This document shows positions 40,819-41,197 of a DNA stretch of 41,197 nucleotides, in pieces (position 1 is the stretch's first letter; the number at the start of each line of letters is the position of its first letter). Made by a program: the position numbers and the translations under genes. The notes beneath the pieces were generated by a model. It saw nothing but the letters and a program-made list of their open reading frames with translations. It ran no database searches and was not told the origin of the DNA. The stretch comes from Fibrobacterales bacterium Fibro_02. Its GTDB lineage: Bacteria > Fibrobacterota > Fibrobacteria > Fibrobacterales > Fibrobacteraceae. The stretch lies in contig LVAE01000010.1 in NCBI GenBank assembly GCA_001603905.1, forward strand, positions 1-41,197, in the 5' to 3' direction.

Positions 40819-41033
40819 AAAAAAGGCGTGGAGTCGTATGCACCTACTCTTTTCGAGGCTCTGGTAAACCTATAACTAGCATAAGCACAAACGACCCACG
40901 CCCCAATAGTGCGCGAGTGTTCGTCTTATTCTCGCTAGTTCATGAAATTTACCAGATTTCGAAAAGAGAGAATAAGAGCTAAACTCAATTCTGCGATCGG
41001 TCATCATTGCACAAGTGACGACCGAACTATGTC
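40819..41033 (-). ncRNA. Structured RNA family, copy 3 (about 215 nt)
   Basis: On the minus strand it begins GACATAG and ends CCACGCC with six T. Hairpin I is TCGGTCGTCA / TGATGACCGA (41016-41025 with 40997-41006). The long hairpin has stem A CTCTTTTCGA with TCGAAAAGAG (40959-40968 with 40847-40856), stem B CTGGTAAA with TTTACCAG (40948-40955 with 40861-40868), and stem C AACTAGC with GCTAGTT (40934-40940 with 40874-40880). The conserved GAGAATAAGACGAACACTC and GGGGCGTGGGTCGTTTGTG arms form the tip. All three lower stems differ from copies 1 and 2 yet remain fully paired. The 3' arm CGACTCCACGCC can pair with GGCGTGGGTCG. The second DUF4417 gene follows. Confidence 0.8.
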
Positions 41034-41039
41034 GTTTGG

Positions 41040-41046
41040 AAATATA
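41040..41046 (-). promoter_or_regulatory. Promoter element (TATATTT) of structured RNA copy 3
   Basis: On the minus strand TATATTTCC ends just upstream of GACATAG, with the same spacing as at copy 1. Confidence 0.55.
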
Positions 41047-41063
41047 GTTTTATCGGAGGACAA

Positions 41064-41197
41064 ATGCCGCCCAATATAATCGAAACACCCCAGAACAAGC
41101 CCAGGGCGTTGCGGTGGGGAGGCTCCCCCCCCCCCTCTTTCTATCCCCACTTTTCTAGCAGTCCATCCAGTCTGTCCGCCATAAACAGCGGGACGTT
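41064..41197 (+). CDS. Possible gene start with a poly-C tract, partial
   Basis: CGGAGGAC precedes an ATG at 41064 at good spacing. The frame stays open to the window edge (about 44 codons): MPPNIIETPQNKPRALRWGG, then a proline/serine-rich part read through a run of about eleven C. It contains the repeat also found at 38173. The amino-acid composition is odd and no family is recognised. It may be a phase-variable gene start or only repeat-derived sequence. Confidence 0.25.
   Translation, partial: MPPNIIETPQNKPRALRWGGSPPPSFYPHFSSSPSSLSAINSGT
41097..41114. repeat. Direct repeat AAGCCcAGGGCGTTGCGG, right copy
   Basis: Matches 38173-38190 with one difference, same orientation. A run of about eleven C lies about ten bases after it. 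Confidence 0.6.

Noticed and set aside
31093..41033. Structured RNAs as retron msr-msd RNA
   Set aside because: A small hairpin followed by a long hairpin is retron-like, but no reverse transcriptase gene is present and the promoter and T-run make each copy a stand-alone unit.
31093..41033. Structured RNAs as omega RNA or 6S RNA
   Set aside because: No IscB/TnpB gene is nearby, and 6S RNA would not occur in three divergent copies beside accessory genes.
1..41197. tRNA, rRNA or insertion-sequence transposase genes
   Set aside because: No cloverleaf, rRNA segment or transposase-like protein was recognised on either strand.

Overview
The window looks like chromosomal DNA of a Fibrobacter-type bacterium (phylum Fibrobacterota). 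The reasons are the many lipoproteins with poly-serine linkers after the lipobox, a PCMD-domain lipoprotein, a TonB receptor with lipoprotein partner, a secreted GH16 glucanase, a CstA/glycogen phosphorylase/RecD2 gene set, and a recurring TATATTT(G) promoter element close to start codons. No 16S rRNA gene or other phylogenetic marker is present, so the assignment is an inference.

Positions 1-30.3 kb are ordinary, fairly GC-rich core genome: carB (partial), a 57-residue lipoprotein, HU, a four-gene overlapping operon (zinc-ribbon protein, membrane sensor-like protein, membrane-anchored half-AraC regulator, AI-2E/PerM permease), a CnoX-like thioredoxin/TPR protein with dusA, a cobalamin-riboswitch-controlled btuB plus beta-propeller lipoprotein (BtuG-like), outer-membrane barrel genes, a PCMD lipoprotein, nadA, cstA, recD2, ilvE, a sugar transferase, an NAD(P)-binding protein, a secreted histidine phosphatase, glgP, ybaK, a GH16 laminarinase-type lipoprotein, vsr, a bile-acid:sodium-symporter-family transporter and a small zinc-ribbon membrane protein.

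From about 30.3 kb to the end the window is an accessory island that is visibly more AT-rich. It opens with two broken genes (a GNAT tail and a 5'-truncated RecG-like/HATPase_c_4 regulator). It then carries a DUF4417 gene with two small coupled genes, a complete type III restriction-modification operon (mod-res), and, on the opposite strand, a DUF4417 gene, an HTH protein, a YwqJ-like deaminase toxin and a probable immunity gene.

The most unusual content is a family of three related structured RNA genes, each about 205-215 nt: 31093-31297 (+), 32898-33109 (+) and 40819-41033 (-). Each starts with GACATAG 5-7 nt after an AT-rich promoter element, contains a small hairpin and one long hairpin, and ends in CCACGCC plus six T. 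The stems covary between copies while remaining paired, which is strong evidence for a selected RNA fold. Two copies lie directly upstream of the two divergent DUF4417 genes; the third lies upstream of mod. I know of no described RNA-DUF4417 system, and this is the best candidate here for something new.
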